From: Pseudomonas furukawaii
GTDB lineage: Bacteria > Pseudomonadota > Gammaproteobacteria > Pseudomonadales > Pseudomonadaceae
Assembly: GCF_002355475.1 (NCBI RefSeq)
Contig: NZ_AP014862.1
Span: forward strand, 4,030,001 to 4,094,000
Reading direction: 5' to 3'
Length of the DNA stretch: 64,000 bases
Shown here piece by piece: positions 30,135 through 38,418 of the stretch (positions within the stretch are counted from its first letter, which is position 1; every line of letters begins with the position of its first letter). A model generated the notes under the pieces. The model was not told the origin of the DNA, searched no databases, and worked only from the letters and a program-made list of their open reading frames with translations. The position numbers and the translations under genes are program-made.

Positions 30135-31382
30135 ATGCTCAGCTGGGACGAATTCGACAAAGAAGACCCCACCGAAGCCAAAGCCGCGCCCGCCATCGCC
30201 CAGGCCGCCGCACAGAACGCCGACAAGCTCGACGACGAAGCCGCCGGCTCCGTGCAGGACGCCCGCGCCGTTTCCGCTGACGACTCCGATGCCGTCGCCC
30301 GCGCCAAGAAGGCCCTCGACGACCTCGACATCCAGGAAGGCCTGGACGACCTGGAAGGCTCCGCCGCCCGCGTACAGGTGGGCGACAAGCAGATGATCAA
30401 CGCCCGTGCCGACCTCAACCAGCTCGTACCCTTCAAGTACGACTGGGCCTGGCAGAAGTACCTGGACGGCTGCGCCAACCACTGGATGCCCCAGGAAGTG
30501 AACATGAACGCCGACATCGCTCTGTGGAAGAGCAAGGACGGCCTCAGCGAAGACGAGCGCCGCATCGTCAAGCGTTCCCTGGGCTTCTTCTCCACCGCCG
30601 ACTCCCTGGTTGCCAACAACCTGGTCCTGGCCGTGTACCGCCTCATCACCAACCCCGAATGCCGCCAGTACATCCTGCGCCAGGCCTTCGAAGAGGCGAT
30701 CCACACCCACGCCTACCAGTACTGCATCGAGTCCCTGGGCATGGATGAAGGCGAGATCTTCAACATGTACCACGAGATTCCGAGCGTCGCGAAAAAGGCC
30801 TCCTGGGGCCTCAAGTACACCCGCTCCATCTCCGATCCCAAGTTCGAGACCGGCACCCCGGAAACCGACCGCCAGTTCCTGCGCAACCTGATCGCCTACT
30901 ACTGCGTACTGGAAGGCATCTTCTTCTACTGCGGCTTCACCCAAATCCTCTCCATGGGCCGCCGCAACAAGATGACCGGCACCGCCGAGCAGTTCCAGTA
31001 CATCCTGCGTGACGAGTCCATGCACCTGAACTTCGGCATCGACATGATCAACCAGATCAAGATCGAGAACCCGCACCTGTGGGATGCCCAGATGAAGGAC
31101 GAAGCCACCCAGATGATCCTCCAGGGCACCCAGCTCGAGATCGAATACGCACGCGACACCATGCCGCGCGGCGTACTGGGCATGAACGCCGCGATGATGG
31201 AGGACTACCTCAAGTTCATCGCCAACCGCCGCCTGACCCAGATCGGCCTGAAAGAGGAATACCCGGGCGCCAGCAACCCCTTCCCGTGGATGAGCGAGAT
31301 CATGGACCTGAAGAAGGAGAAGAACTTCTTCGAGACCCGCGTGATCGAGTACCAGACCGGTGGCGCGCTGAGCTGGGATTGA
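30135..31382 (+). CDS. nrdB: Class Ia ribonucleoside-diphosphate reductase, beta subunit
   Basis: The 415-residue product has the di-iron ligands in EEAIHTHAY and DESMHLNFG, with the candidate radical tyrosine in HTHAYQY. The first 90 residues are an acidic, Ala-rich extension absent from E. coli NrdB but usual in Pseudomonas. A good AGGAG precedes the ATG. It supplies the stable radical to NrdA. Confidence 0.96.
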   Translation: MLSWDEFDKEDPTEAKAAPAIAQAAAQNADKLDDEAAGSVQDARAVSADDSDAVARAKKALDDLDIQEGLDDLEGSAARVQVGDKQMINARADLNQLVPFKYDWAWQKYLDGCANHWMPQEVNMNADIALWKSKDGLSEDERRIVKRSLGFFSTADSLVANNLVLAVYRLITNPECRQYILRQAFEEAIHTHAYQYCIESLGMDEGEIFNMYHEIPSVAKKASWGLKYTRSISDPKFETGTPETDRQFLRNLIAYYCVLEGIFFYCGFTQILSMGRRNKMTGTAEQFQYILRDESMHLNFGIDMINQIKIENPHLWDAQMKDEATQMILQGTQLEIEYARDTMPRGVLGMNAAMMEDYLKFIANRRLTQIGLKEEYPGASNPFPWMSEIMDLKKEKNFFETRVIEYQTGGALSWD

Positions 31383-31400
31383 TTCCGGGTCACGTAGTTT

Positions 31401-31598
31401 TTCAACAAACACTGAAACTTTTTCACTGAATGTTGAAACGAATGCACCGAGGCGGTGCACAGCCGCTGCCTGGGGAGGCAGCGGCGACAGCCATCCACGG
31501 GCGGCTGTAGTAACAGGGCAAGGCCATTAGCCCCAAAGGAGTTGGGGTAGAAAGGAGTAAGAAAAAGGGCCGGTGAGCAACGCTCACCGGCCCTTTTT
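31401..31598 (+). ncRNA. Structured nrdB 3' region, possible small RNA
   Basis: In order there are: long-range arms TTCAACA/TGTTGAA (31401-31437), perfect hairpins TGCACCG-AGG-CGGTGCA (31443-31459), CCGCTGCC-TGGGGA-GGCAGCGG (31463-31484) and CCCCAA-AGGAG-TTGGGG (31531-31547), then a strong terminator. GGA triplets sit in two of the loops, which is the layout bound by RsmA/CsrA proteins. No protein frame explains this order. It may be the nrdB 3' UTR, a 3'-derived small RNA or an independent RNA. Confidence 0.4.
31562..31598. terminator. Bidirectional rho-independent terminator after nrdB
   Basis: AAAAAGGGCCGGTGAGC and its exact complement GCTCACCGGCCCTTTTT enclose a three-base loop. The tracts on both sides allow termination in either direction. 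It marks the right end of the core-genome part of the window. Confidence 0.93.
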
Positions 31599-31736
31599 CA
31601 TTGGTATGTGGTTCGCTTGCTGCCACTATTAAGGACACTAGCACCTTAGGGCGGCCGAAGCCTTTGGCCGGGATAAGTCGGGACGCCGCATCAGGCTGGC
31701 CCAGACGTGCACGTCGATGGTCATCAGTGGCGATAA

Positions 31737-31895
31737 CGACACCAGCACTGCCGTCCAGAACTGGTTCCCGCTAATTGGCCAGCTTCTCAACGCGCCGTTC
31801 GTTTTATATCCACCATCGGGGATAGCCTGCAACACCAGTACCCGGAACTGTCAGCCCAGCACATCGCCGACCTCATTGCGCGCACATCCAAATAA
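31737..31895 (+). pseudogene. Coding-like remnant without start
   Basis: An open frame with no start codon encodes a natural-looking tail that includes WPASQRAVRFISTIGDSLQH and, a few residues later, LSAQHIADLIARTSK before TAA. It looks like the C-terminus of a lost gene but I do not recognise the family. It lies at the join between core and accessory regions. The rest of 31600-31995 shows nothing convincing. Confidence 0.35.
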
Positions 31896-31995
31896 CGACG
31901 CCGACCTCCGCTTTTGACTGCGAATCCTTGCGCCCATTTGATGGATGCGGCCGGCCTAAAGGGCGCGCAATCAACTTACTGGCAGATGGCTCATC

Positions 31996-32799
31996 TTATC
32001 CAGGCGAGCTACTTCCCAGGCGTCTCCCCTCGCCATCGAGGGTGCGTAGGGTTTTCGCCAGGTACAGCGCCACTGCATTTGGTGCCCAGTTTCCGGCCGG
32101 TTCAAGCAGGCGCCGGCGCACGAAACGATAGTCCCGGAGTGGAGCCTTCAGCGCCTCCGCAATGCCACCGTCGCGCTCGGCCAGTTCGGCGAAGCGTCGC
32201 TCGATGTCAGTATCCAGTGCGGTGAGCGCCTGCTCGTCGAGAATCCAGATATCGCCCCCGAAGTTAGGGAAGGAGGCCATCTGGTATGACAGCAGCATCC
32301 GTCCGATATCGTGGCTGAGCACATGCAGCCCGCTTTGCGCCTGCGCCACCTCGGGCGCAGCGCCGTAGCGTTCGGATAGCGATTTTTCCAGGTGAACATG
32401 TGCCTCTATGAGGCCCGGCAACCAGCGTGCGTAGGCGGGCCACACCGAACGCAAGTCTGCGACGCTCTGCGGCAAGTTCTTGAGGTGGGCAACCGCATCA
32501 TCGAGCCGGCGAACTTGTTCGGAGAGCGAGGCATCGTCGGCTTGCTCGGACAACTCGCGCAGCCGTTTCAAGTTTTGGGTGAAGGCCTCGAGGTTCTCGG
32601 TCTCGTAGGGCATGCCGTTGAGGTTGTAGTAGAGCAGCACGTTGGCCGTCGCCATCGTCGCCATCGTGCGCATCTCCTGAAGCGCTTGGCGGTCCGGGGC
32701 CCCCAGCGCCTCGCCCCTGGCGCAAGCCAGCAGCATCAGTATCAGCAAGTAGTTCAGCAAACGGCTTTTATCGTTATTGTCGCGTTTCAAGACGCTCAT
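31996..32799 (-). CDS. Exported helical protein of unknown function (PilJ/sensor-domain-like)
   Basis: The 267-residue product has a basic N-terminus, then a hydrophobic signal segment (LLNYLLILMLLACARGEALG), then a mostly helical body with regular Leu spacing, including LEAFTQNLKRLRELSEQ and VRRLDDAVAHLKNLP. This recalls the four-helix periplasmic sensor domains of PilJ- or NarX-type proteins, but no membrane return, HAMP or output domain follows. It may be a free periplasmic protein or a truncated sensor. It is the first intact gene of the accessory region. Confidence 0.55.
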   Translation of the reverse strand: MSVLKRDNNDKSRLLNYLLILMLLACARGEALGAPDRQALQEMRTMATMATANVLLYYNLNGMPYETENLEAFTQNLKRLRELSEQADDASLSEQVRRLDDAVAHLKNLPQSVADLRSVWPAYARWLPGLIEAHVHLEKSLSERYGAAPEVAQAQSGLHVLSHDIGRMLLSYQMASFPNFGGDIWILDEQALTALDTDIERRFAELAERDGGIAEALKAPLRDYRFVRRRLLEPAGNWAPNAVALYLAKTLRTLDGEGRRLGSSSPG

Positions 32800-32890
32800 C
32801 CTTCACCAGCTTTGTCGGTACCTATCCCGCGAGCGACGACTCAAGTCCCTACTCAGACTTGAAGAGAGTATCGTCGAGCTACTCTGGGCA

Positions 32891-33730
32891 TCAGCTGAAA
32901 TCCCCATCGGTCAATACCGACCAATCGCGCCACTGTTCAATCTCCCTAGCCACCGCCGCAAGCTTTCCTGTCACCACCTGCAGGGCGTCGGAACCTGCCA
33001 GATAGCGCAATGGCGGACTTTCTTCGGCAGCCAACCGCACCAGAACAGCTCCCAGCTTGGCCGGGTCGCCTTTCTGCCTATGGTTATTGGTCTCCGACGA
33101 AGCCCTGATCTTCCTGCTGAACTCGGCGTAGTCCTCCAGACCCTTTCCGCCCAGGACAGCCGAGGTGCCATCGAGGAAATCGGTGCGAAACGCCCCCGGC
33201 TCGACGATAGTGACGCGGATGCCGAACTGCGCCACTTCCTGCACGAGCGCTTCGGAGAAGCCCTCCACTGCAAACTTCGCCGAGCAGTACAACGCGGCGC
33301 CGCCCATGCCAGCCAGGCCGGCGATCGACGAGACATTGAAGATGTGCCCGGCCCGCTGCCGACGCATCACAGGCAACACAGCGCGGCACACGTGAAAAAT
33401 GCCGAAGACGTTGGTTGCGAACTGCCGCTCGGCCGCCTCAGCGTCGTTCTCCTCGAATGGTCCCAATTGACCATAGCCGGCGTTGTTCACCACCACATCG
33501 ACACGTCCGAAATGCCGCACCGCCTCCTCAACCACCGCAGCAGCTTGGCCTTCATCAGTCACGTCTAGTTGCAGCGGCAGCACACGGTCTCCGTAGCGCG
33601 CATACAGCACCTCGAGTTGAGCGAGATCGCGCCCCGTCGCCACTACGTTGGCTCCGGCCTCCAGCGCCGCCTTGGCGATTTCTGCGCCGATGCCACGGGA
33701 AGCCCCCGTGACGAACCATGTCTTGTTCAT
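32891..33730 (-). CDS. SDR-family oxidoreductase 1
   Basis: I chose the ATG giving MNKTWFVTGASRGIG, preceded by GGAG. The 279-residue product has the classical cofactor motif TGASRGIG, NNAGYG near residue 80, and catalytic S-Y-K with YCSAKFA near 150. It is an NAD(P)-dependent alcohol dehydrogenase or ketoreductase of open substrate. It is divergent from the amidohydrolase gene at 33900 with the shared operator at 33806 between them, which ties it to the catabolic regulon. Confidence 0.88.
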   Translation of the reverse strand: MNKTWFVTGASRGIGAEIAKAALEAGANVVATGRDLAQLEVLYARYGDRVLPLQLDVTDEGQAAAVVEEAVRHFGRVDVVVNNAGYGQLGPFEENDAEAAERQFATNVFGIFHVCRAVLPVMRRQRAGHIFNVSSIAGLAGMGGAALYCSAKFAVEGFSEALVQEVAQFGIRVTIVEPGAFRTDFLDGTSAVLGGKGLEDYAEFSRKIRASSETNNHRQKGDPAKLGAVLVRLAAEESPPLRYLAGSDALQVVTGKLAAVAREIEQWRDWSVLTDGDFS

Positions 33731-33805
33731 TGTTGTTCTCCTGGTTCGGTGGACTACGCAACCTGCCGTCACCCACATCGCAATGGCAGGTGCATTCGAA
33801 GCATA

Positions 33806-33830
33806 TGAACAAATTTTTTATTTATGTTCA
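33806..33830. promoter_or_regulatory. Operator 1 of the repeated TGAACA-N13-TGTTCA family
   Basis: TGAACA and TGTTCA form perfect 6-base arms around a 13-base all-A/T spacer. It is centred between the divergent SDR (start 33730) and amidohydrolase (start 33900) genes. Six related sites occur further along the region. Confidence 0.7.
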
Positions 33831-33899
33831 AATAGTATTCACAAGAATCTGGCGCGAAGTCGACGCCACCGCCTTGCAACCCACCCTGAGGAGTACGCC

Positions 33900-34919
33900 G
33901 TGCTGATCGATATCCATGCCCACCTTGTGACGAAGGGAATGCTGAATCGCCATGAGTTCTGGGGCCCGTTCATGAAAACCACCGGCTTCACCGTCGGGCA
34001 CTTCTCCCTGGGCACCAAGCAGCCGTCCAAGGCACGGAACGACGCTGAAGCCGAGGCCAACTTGCTGGCACGTATGACCCACGAAAGCCGTCGCCGGCTG
34101 ATGGCCGAGCGCGGCGTGGACAAGCTGGTGGTTTCCGCGCCCTCGCATGCTTTCATGTACTGGGCCGGAGAATTCGGAACCGAGTACGCGCGCATCTGCA
34201 ATGACGAGATGTCCGCCTATTGCCGCCAGGACCCACAGCACTTCGACTTCTGGTGCCATGCCAACTTGGCCGAGCCGGATGCGGCGGTGCGGGAAATTGA
34301 ACGCGCCGTTACCCAACTGGGCGCCAAGGGCGTCTGCGTCGGCGGCACTAACTTCAACGGCATCGAGACCCATGACGAACGCCTGTTCCCGGTCTGGGAG
34401 AAGATCGAGCAACTGGACGTGCCGGTCATGGTGCACGGCTTCAACCAGTCCATTTACTGGGGCGAGAAGCACACCGACGACAAGTTCGAGACCACGTCGA
34501 TCATTGGCGACTGCGTCGACGAAACGCTGTTTTTCTGGTACCTGATCTGCGGCGGTGCGCTGGACGCATTCCCCAACCTCAAGGCTTACATCACTCATGC
34601 CGGAGGCATGGCGGTATTCCAGCTCGGCCGGCTATGCGAGTTGAACAACGCCATGGCGCCGGACGCGCGCAACCAAAGGCCGTTGATGGAGTACCTGCCG
34701 AACTTCTACTTTGATCTCGATGTACATGCGCCCGGCTTACGCCGCGGCGTAGTCGAAGTGGTCGGAGTGGACCGTCTGGTCTATGGGACAAACTTCGGGG
34801 GTGCCTATGCGCATGGCGATCTCACCGCGAACCTGGATCTGTCCGATGAAGACCGGGAGAAGATTCGCAGCGGCAATGCCATCCAACTGCTCAAACTTGA
34901 TGTACCTGGCGCAATCTGA
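33900..34919 (+). CDS. ACMSD-like amidohydrolase (amidohydrolase family 2), paralogue A
   Basis: I chose the GTG start giving VLIDIHAHLVTKG, with GAGGAG a few bases upstream; it aligns with the paralogue at 47902-48978, which starts MLIDLHAHA. The 339-residue TIM-barrel-type protein has the zinc motif HAH near residue 6, VMVHGFNQS near 180, and YITHAGG near 230. Relatives include ACMSD and other metal-dependent decarboxylases and hydrolases or hydratases of ring-cleavage products. The exact reaction is open. Confidence 0.85.
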   Translation: MLIDIHAHLVTKGMLNRHEFWGPFMKTTGFTVGHFSLGTKQPSKARNDAEAEANLLARMTHESRRRLMAERGVDKLVVSAPSHAFMYWAGEFGTEYARICNDEMSAYCRQDPQHFDFWCHANLAEPDAAVREIERAVTQLGAKGVCVGGTNFNGIETHDERLFPVWEKIEQLDVPVMVHGFNQSIYWGEKHTDDKFETTSIIGDCVDETLFFWYLICGGALDAFPNLKAYITHAGGMAVFQLGRLCELNNAMAPDARNQRPLMEYLPNFYFDLDVHAPGLRRGVVEVVGVDRLVYGTNFGGAYAHGDLTANLDLSDEDREKIRSGNAIQLLKLDVPGAI

Positions 34920-34967
34920 TTCCGACCAGTAAAAGCTGCGGCCCGCGATGTCGTGGGCCACGCTTCC

Positions 34968-35075
34968 TTAAGCATCGAGGCGCTGAATCACCAACTCTGC
35001 TCGATCACCGTTCGGAGTGGTCTTGGGCGCTCCTTGCACAACCGCGACTCCAATCAAAATCCACCCGCCGCCAAG
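34968..35075 (-). pseudogene. Possible C-terminal remnant of an EamA/DMT transporter
   Basis: On the reverse strand the frame reads LGGGWILIGVAVVQG and then a short polar tail to a stop. This resembles the last membrane helix of EamA-type transporters (LGGxLILxGV). The frame upstream does not continue as transporter. An N-terminal EamA fragment lies on the same strand at 36165-36275, beyond panC. Confidence 0.3.
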
Positions 35076-35192
35076 TGGCAGACGCCTACGTCCAGGGGGT
35101 GGCAGGTAACTGCCATCCCTACAGCGACCCTTAGGTGGGCGTTCGCGCAAATTCCGCGCAGAAACACAAGTTTTCGGGGTAAACGATTTCGC

Positions 35193-36029
35193 TCAAACCG
35201 CCATATTGTCGATCAGGCGAGTGGTACCTAGCCACGCCGCAACCATGAGGCGGGCAGGAGATAGCAGAATATCAACTGGCTCGAGGGTGGCTGCATCACG
35301 AAGGTCTAGATAGTCAATTGGAGAGAAACCAGCCTGTTCCAACCGACTCTTGGCTGTGAGAAGAGTTTGGGAGACGGGTTCTCCCATCCTAAGTGACTCG
35401 GCCGCAGCACCTAAGACTCTGGGAATTGTCGCTGCGTTAATGCGTTGATCGGGGCTGAGATAGGCGTTGCGTGAAGAAAGCGCTAGCCCATCCTCCGCGC
35501 GATCAGTTGGGCAACCTACGACTTCAACGCCTGTGTCCAGGTCATGGGCCAAGCGTCGAACCATTGCGAGTTGCTGGAAGTCTTTTTCTCCAAAAATCGC
35601 CACATCCGGACGAACCTGGTTGAAGAGCTTAAGTACTACGGTTGCGACTCCCTCAAAATGCCCCGGTCTTGTGGCACCGTCTAAGTCGCGAGTAACGCCT
35701 GATACTGAAACGCTGGTTGCGTAACCCGCCGGGTACATCGTTTCGACACTCGGTGCCCAAACCAAGCTAACACCAGCGTCTTCAAGCAGCCTTAAATCGG
35801 TCTGTTCCTGGCGTGGGTAGTCCGCATAATCCTCATTGGGACCAAACTGACGGGGGTTTACAAAAATAGACACAACAACGTGCTCTGCTCGCATGGCGGC
35901 CGCGTTTACCAATGCCAAGTGGCCGTCATGCAGTGCACCCATGGTAGGTACCAAAACCACACGACCACCTGTGCGACGAAGATCTGCAATTGCTGCTCTC
36001 AAGCAAGAAACAGTACGAGCGATTTGCAT
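35193..36029 (-). CDS. panC: Pantoate--beta-alanine ligase (orphan copy)
   Basis: The 278-residue product has the family motifs PTMGALHDGHLALV near residue 30 (with the HxGH nucleotide motif), FVNPRQFGPNEDY near 58, and FGEKDFQQLAMVRRL near 146. It makes pantothenate, the precursor of CoA. It is not next to panB or panD, and its codons are visibly less GC-rich than those of its neighbours, so it was probably acquired separately. In a region full of CoA-dependent genes an extra panC could raise CoA supply, but this is inference. Confidence 0.92.
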   Translation of the reverse strand: MQIARTVSCLRAAIADLRRTGGRVVLVPTMGALHDGHLALVNAAAMRAEHVVVSIFVNPRQFGPNEDYADYPRQEQTDLRLLEDAGVSLVWAPSVETMYPAGYATSVSVSGVTRDLDGATRPGHFEGVATVVLKLFNQVRPDVAIFGEKDFQQLAMVRRLAHDLDTGVEVVGCPTDRAEDGLALSSRNAYLSPDQRINAATIPRVLGAAAESLRMGEPVSQTLLTAKSRLEQAGFSPIDYLDLRDAATLEPVDILLSPARLMVAAWLGTTRLIDNMAV

Positions 36030-36164
36030 CTGACCGATGAATCCTTCTGCGCTGAGTAGTTGTTAGGCTGATACTGCCGCAACAATATGGGATTAAAATG
36101 CGCCCTGCGCTGGAGCGCGCCCAGCTGGCGGTTCGCGATCAATCATGAGTCTGGCCTGCTGTAA

Positions 36165-36275
36165 TCATGAAAGGTGTGTTGACCGGACGCTTACAATGGA
36201 GCCAACGGCAAGGCGGTTGACTACAGTGCTTCCCGCCCAAATCAACGCGGCAAAAATGGGAAGCAGAAGGATCAT
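36165..36275 (-). pseudogene. N-terminal remnant of an EamA/DMT transporter
   Basis: A reverse-strand frame starts MILLLPIFAALIWAGSTVVN and continues RLAVGSIVS before the match fades and a stop follows. The first thirty residues look like the first helix of EamA-family transporters. The gene is broken after that. It is the only gene-like feature in the 322-base gap 36030-36351. Confidence 0.55.
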
Positions 36276-36351
36276 CAGAGGCTCACCCCGTCGCAATCAC
36301 GCCATCAGCAAGACAGGCGCAGATTGGCCAAACGCCGGCCCTGGGAACCCC

Positions 36352-37227
36352 TTAAGTCGACGGACCCAGATAGTACCCAACCGCAACGGCGTACTTGCCT
36401 ACCTTGCGTAGCAGTGTGCTCTTCTGTTCGATGCGGCCGTTCGCGGGATTACGCCATGTGTAGACAACCTCGCCCACCTCGTTGCTCTTCAGTACGTCCA
36501 GCATCTGTATGCCAATAGGCTGCTCGTCGGCAGACTGCAGAGCGCGGAAATCAGTACCCACAAGGCGCAAGTTGAAGCCATGGGCACTGAACTTCTGCGT
36601 ATCCAGATCAACGACAAATACATAGAGATCGTCGCGGATGAAATCAGCATCCAAGGCATTGATACGCTCGATGGTTTTCTGTGCGTCGGCAGCGATCGCC
36701 GCGCTGGCACGCCCAAGAAGGTCGACTGCCGCGGACTTACTGGAACGAGGCATGTAGTAACCCGCAGCGAATATTTGCTCGCCGACGCGCTGATAGAACA
36801 CCCTCTTGCGCTCCGTCTTGCCATCGTTCCAGTTCAGCCAGCGATACTCGGCACTACGCACCTTCCCATCCTCCGGAACAGACAGGGCTTCCTTGAAGGC
36901 CCTATCTAACTCACCGTCGAGAACGCTGCTGACGTTCCGCCCAACCAAAATGACCGAAGGCCCTCCGCTGGCCAACATCACCCCATTGGTATCCACGACA
37001 TAGACATACATCTCACCGTCGACGAACCCGCCTTGGCGACTGAAGTCAGCCAATGCGGCCGGCCCTTTGATTCTGTACAAGGCAACGGCCTTGTTCAGGA
37101 GCCGAGTCGCGCGTTCAGTTTCTTGCGCATAGTCTTCGTCGATCTGCGCAAATGCGCTGGACAAGGAAGCCAGCCCAAACAGCAGTAGCAAGACGTCACG
37201 GAAGATTGACCACATGTGTGTCCCCAC
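36352..37227 (-). CDS. Periplasmic double-Cache-domain protein
   Basis: The 291-residue product has a signal segment (DVLLLLFGLASLSSAFAQ) and two similar Cache-type domains: MYVYVVDTNGVMLASGG near residue 75 with RVFYQRVGEQIFAAGYY, and LYVFVVDLDTQKFSAHG near 200 with STLLRKVGKYAVAVGYY. No membrane anchor or signalling domain follows, so it is a free periplasmic ligand-binding protein. An alternative start four codons later (MWSIF) is equally possible. It could bind the substrate of the neighbouring pathway. Confidence 0.75.
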   Translation of the reverse strand: MGTHMWSIFRDVLLLLFGLASLSSAFAQIDEDYAQETERATRLLNKAVALYRIKGPAALADFSRQGGFVDGEMYVYVVDTNGVMLASGGPSVILVGRNVSSVLDGELDRAFKEALSVPEDGKVRSAEYRWLNWNDGKTERKRVFYQRVGEQIFAAGYYMPRSSKSAAVDLLGRASAAIAADAQKTIERINALDADFIRDDLYVFVVDLDTQKFSAHGFNLRLVGTDFRALQSADEQPIGIQMLDVLKSNEVGEVVYTWRNPANGRIEQKSTLLRKVGKYAVAVGYYLGPST

Positions 37228-37266
37228 CCTTCAACTGCGGTTCTTCGACAATGGGAGCCTGTTTGC

Positions 37267-38391
37267 TCAAAGGTTACGGCCAATGATCTCCTTCATGATT
37301 TCAGACGTACCTCCATAGATACGTGCGACACGAGCATCGACCCAAGCCCGACTGATCTTGTACTCGCTCATGAAACCGTAGCCGCCGTGCAACTGGAGGA
37401 ACTCGTCGAGTAACTTGCCCTGCATCTCCGAGCCGAGCAGCTTGGCCATGGCGGCGACATCCGCCGGCAGTTCGCCACGCATCACCTTGGCCAGGCAATC
37501 GTCGACGAACACTCGCAGCATGGTTGCCTGCGCCTTGGCCTCGGCCAGCTTGAAGCGGGTGTTCTGGAAGTCCAGCACCGGCTTGCCGAACACCTTGCGT
37601 TCGCGGGTGTACTCAATGGTTTCCTCGAGCAGGGTATGGATCGACTGCGCCGCACGGATAGCGATGATCAGGCGCTCCCAGGCCAACTGGTGAGTCAGGT
37701 ACTTGAAGCCCTGCCCCTCCTCGCCCAGGCGGTTACTGGCCGGCACACGCACCTCGTCGAAGAACAGCTCTGCGGTGTCCTGGCCCTTGAGACCGATCTT
37801 CTCCAACAGACGCCCCTTGGAGAAACCCTTTCGCTCCTCTTCGATGCAGATCAGCGTCAGCTCCTTGGCCGCTGGATCGAGCTTGGTGGCGGTCACCATC
37901 AACCCGGCGTTGCCGCCATTGGTGATGAAGGTCTTCTGCCCGGAAACGATGTAATCTTCGCCATCGCGGCGCGCCAGGGTGCGCATCGAGCGCAAGTCGC
38001 TGCCGATGCCCGGCTCGCTCATGGCGATCACGCCGATCAGCTCGCCGCTGACCATGCGCGGCAGCCACTTCTGCTTCTGCTCCTCGGAGCCATAGGCGAC
38101 AATGTAGGGCGCAACGATCTCCGAGTGGGTGGTGAAACCCACGGCGGTGGCATTGGCCCGCGCCAGTTCCTCGATCATCACTGCGGAGTGGCCGAAATCG
38201 CCACCGGAACCGCCATATTCCTCCGGCACTGTGGAGCACAGCAAGCCAAGCTCGCCGGCCTTCAGCCAGACGTCCTTGGGCACGATGCCGTTCTTTTCCC
38301 ATTCATGCAGGTGGGGCACGATCTCACGGTCGACGAAACGTCGTGCCAGCTCGCGGAACATATTGTGGTCTTCACGGAAAACGCCACGCAT
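37267..38391 (-). CDS. Acyl-CoA dehydrogenase 1
   Basis: The 374-residue flavoprotein starts MRGVFREDHNMFREL and has the typical motifs AMSEPGIGSDLRSM near residue 130, SGQKTFITNGG, and the C-terminal QLHGGYGFMSEY and IYGGTSEIMKEIIGR. The segment IYGGTSEI lacks the Glu of medium-chain enzymes at that position, so the base may lie elsewhere as in long-chain or isovaleryl types. It introduces the alpha-beta double bond in an acyl-CoA. It ends a reverse-strand operon that starts at 42825. Confidence 0.92.
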   Translation of the reverse strand: MRGVFREDHNMFRELARRFVDREIVPHLHEWEKNGIVPKDVWLKAGELGLLCSTVPEEYGGSGGDFGHSAVMIEELARANATAVGFTTHSEIVAPYIVAYGSEEQKQKWLPRMVSGELIGVIAMSEPGIGSDLRSMRTLARRDGEDYIVSGQKTFITNGGNAGLMVTATKLDPAAKELTLICIEEERKGFSKGRLLEKIGLKGQDTAELFFDEVRVPASNRLGEEGQGFKYLTHQLAWERLIIAIRAAQSIHTLLEETIEYTRERKVFGKPVLDFQNTRFKLAEAKAQATMLRVFVDDCLAKVMRGELPADVAAMAKLLGSEMQGKLLDEFLQLHGGYGFMSEYKISRAWVDARVARIYGGTSEIMKEIIGRNL

Positions 38392-38418
38392 TGCACTTAC
38401 TCCAATTCAGTCGGTTTC

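Noticed and set aside
31638-31835. 65-residue reverse frame in the nrdB downstream gap
   Set aside because: It has no ribosome binding site or domain and overlaps the more natural forward remnant.
32777-33568. 263-residue forward frame opposite SDR 1
   Set aside because: SDR motifs are clear on the reverse strand; the forward frame has no recognisable domain.
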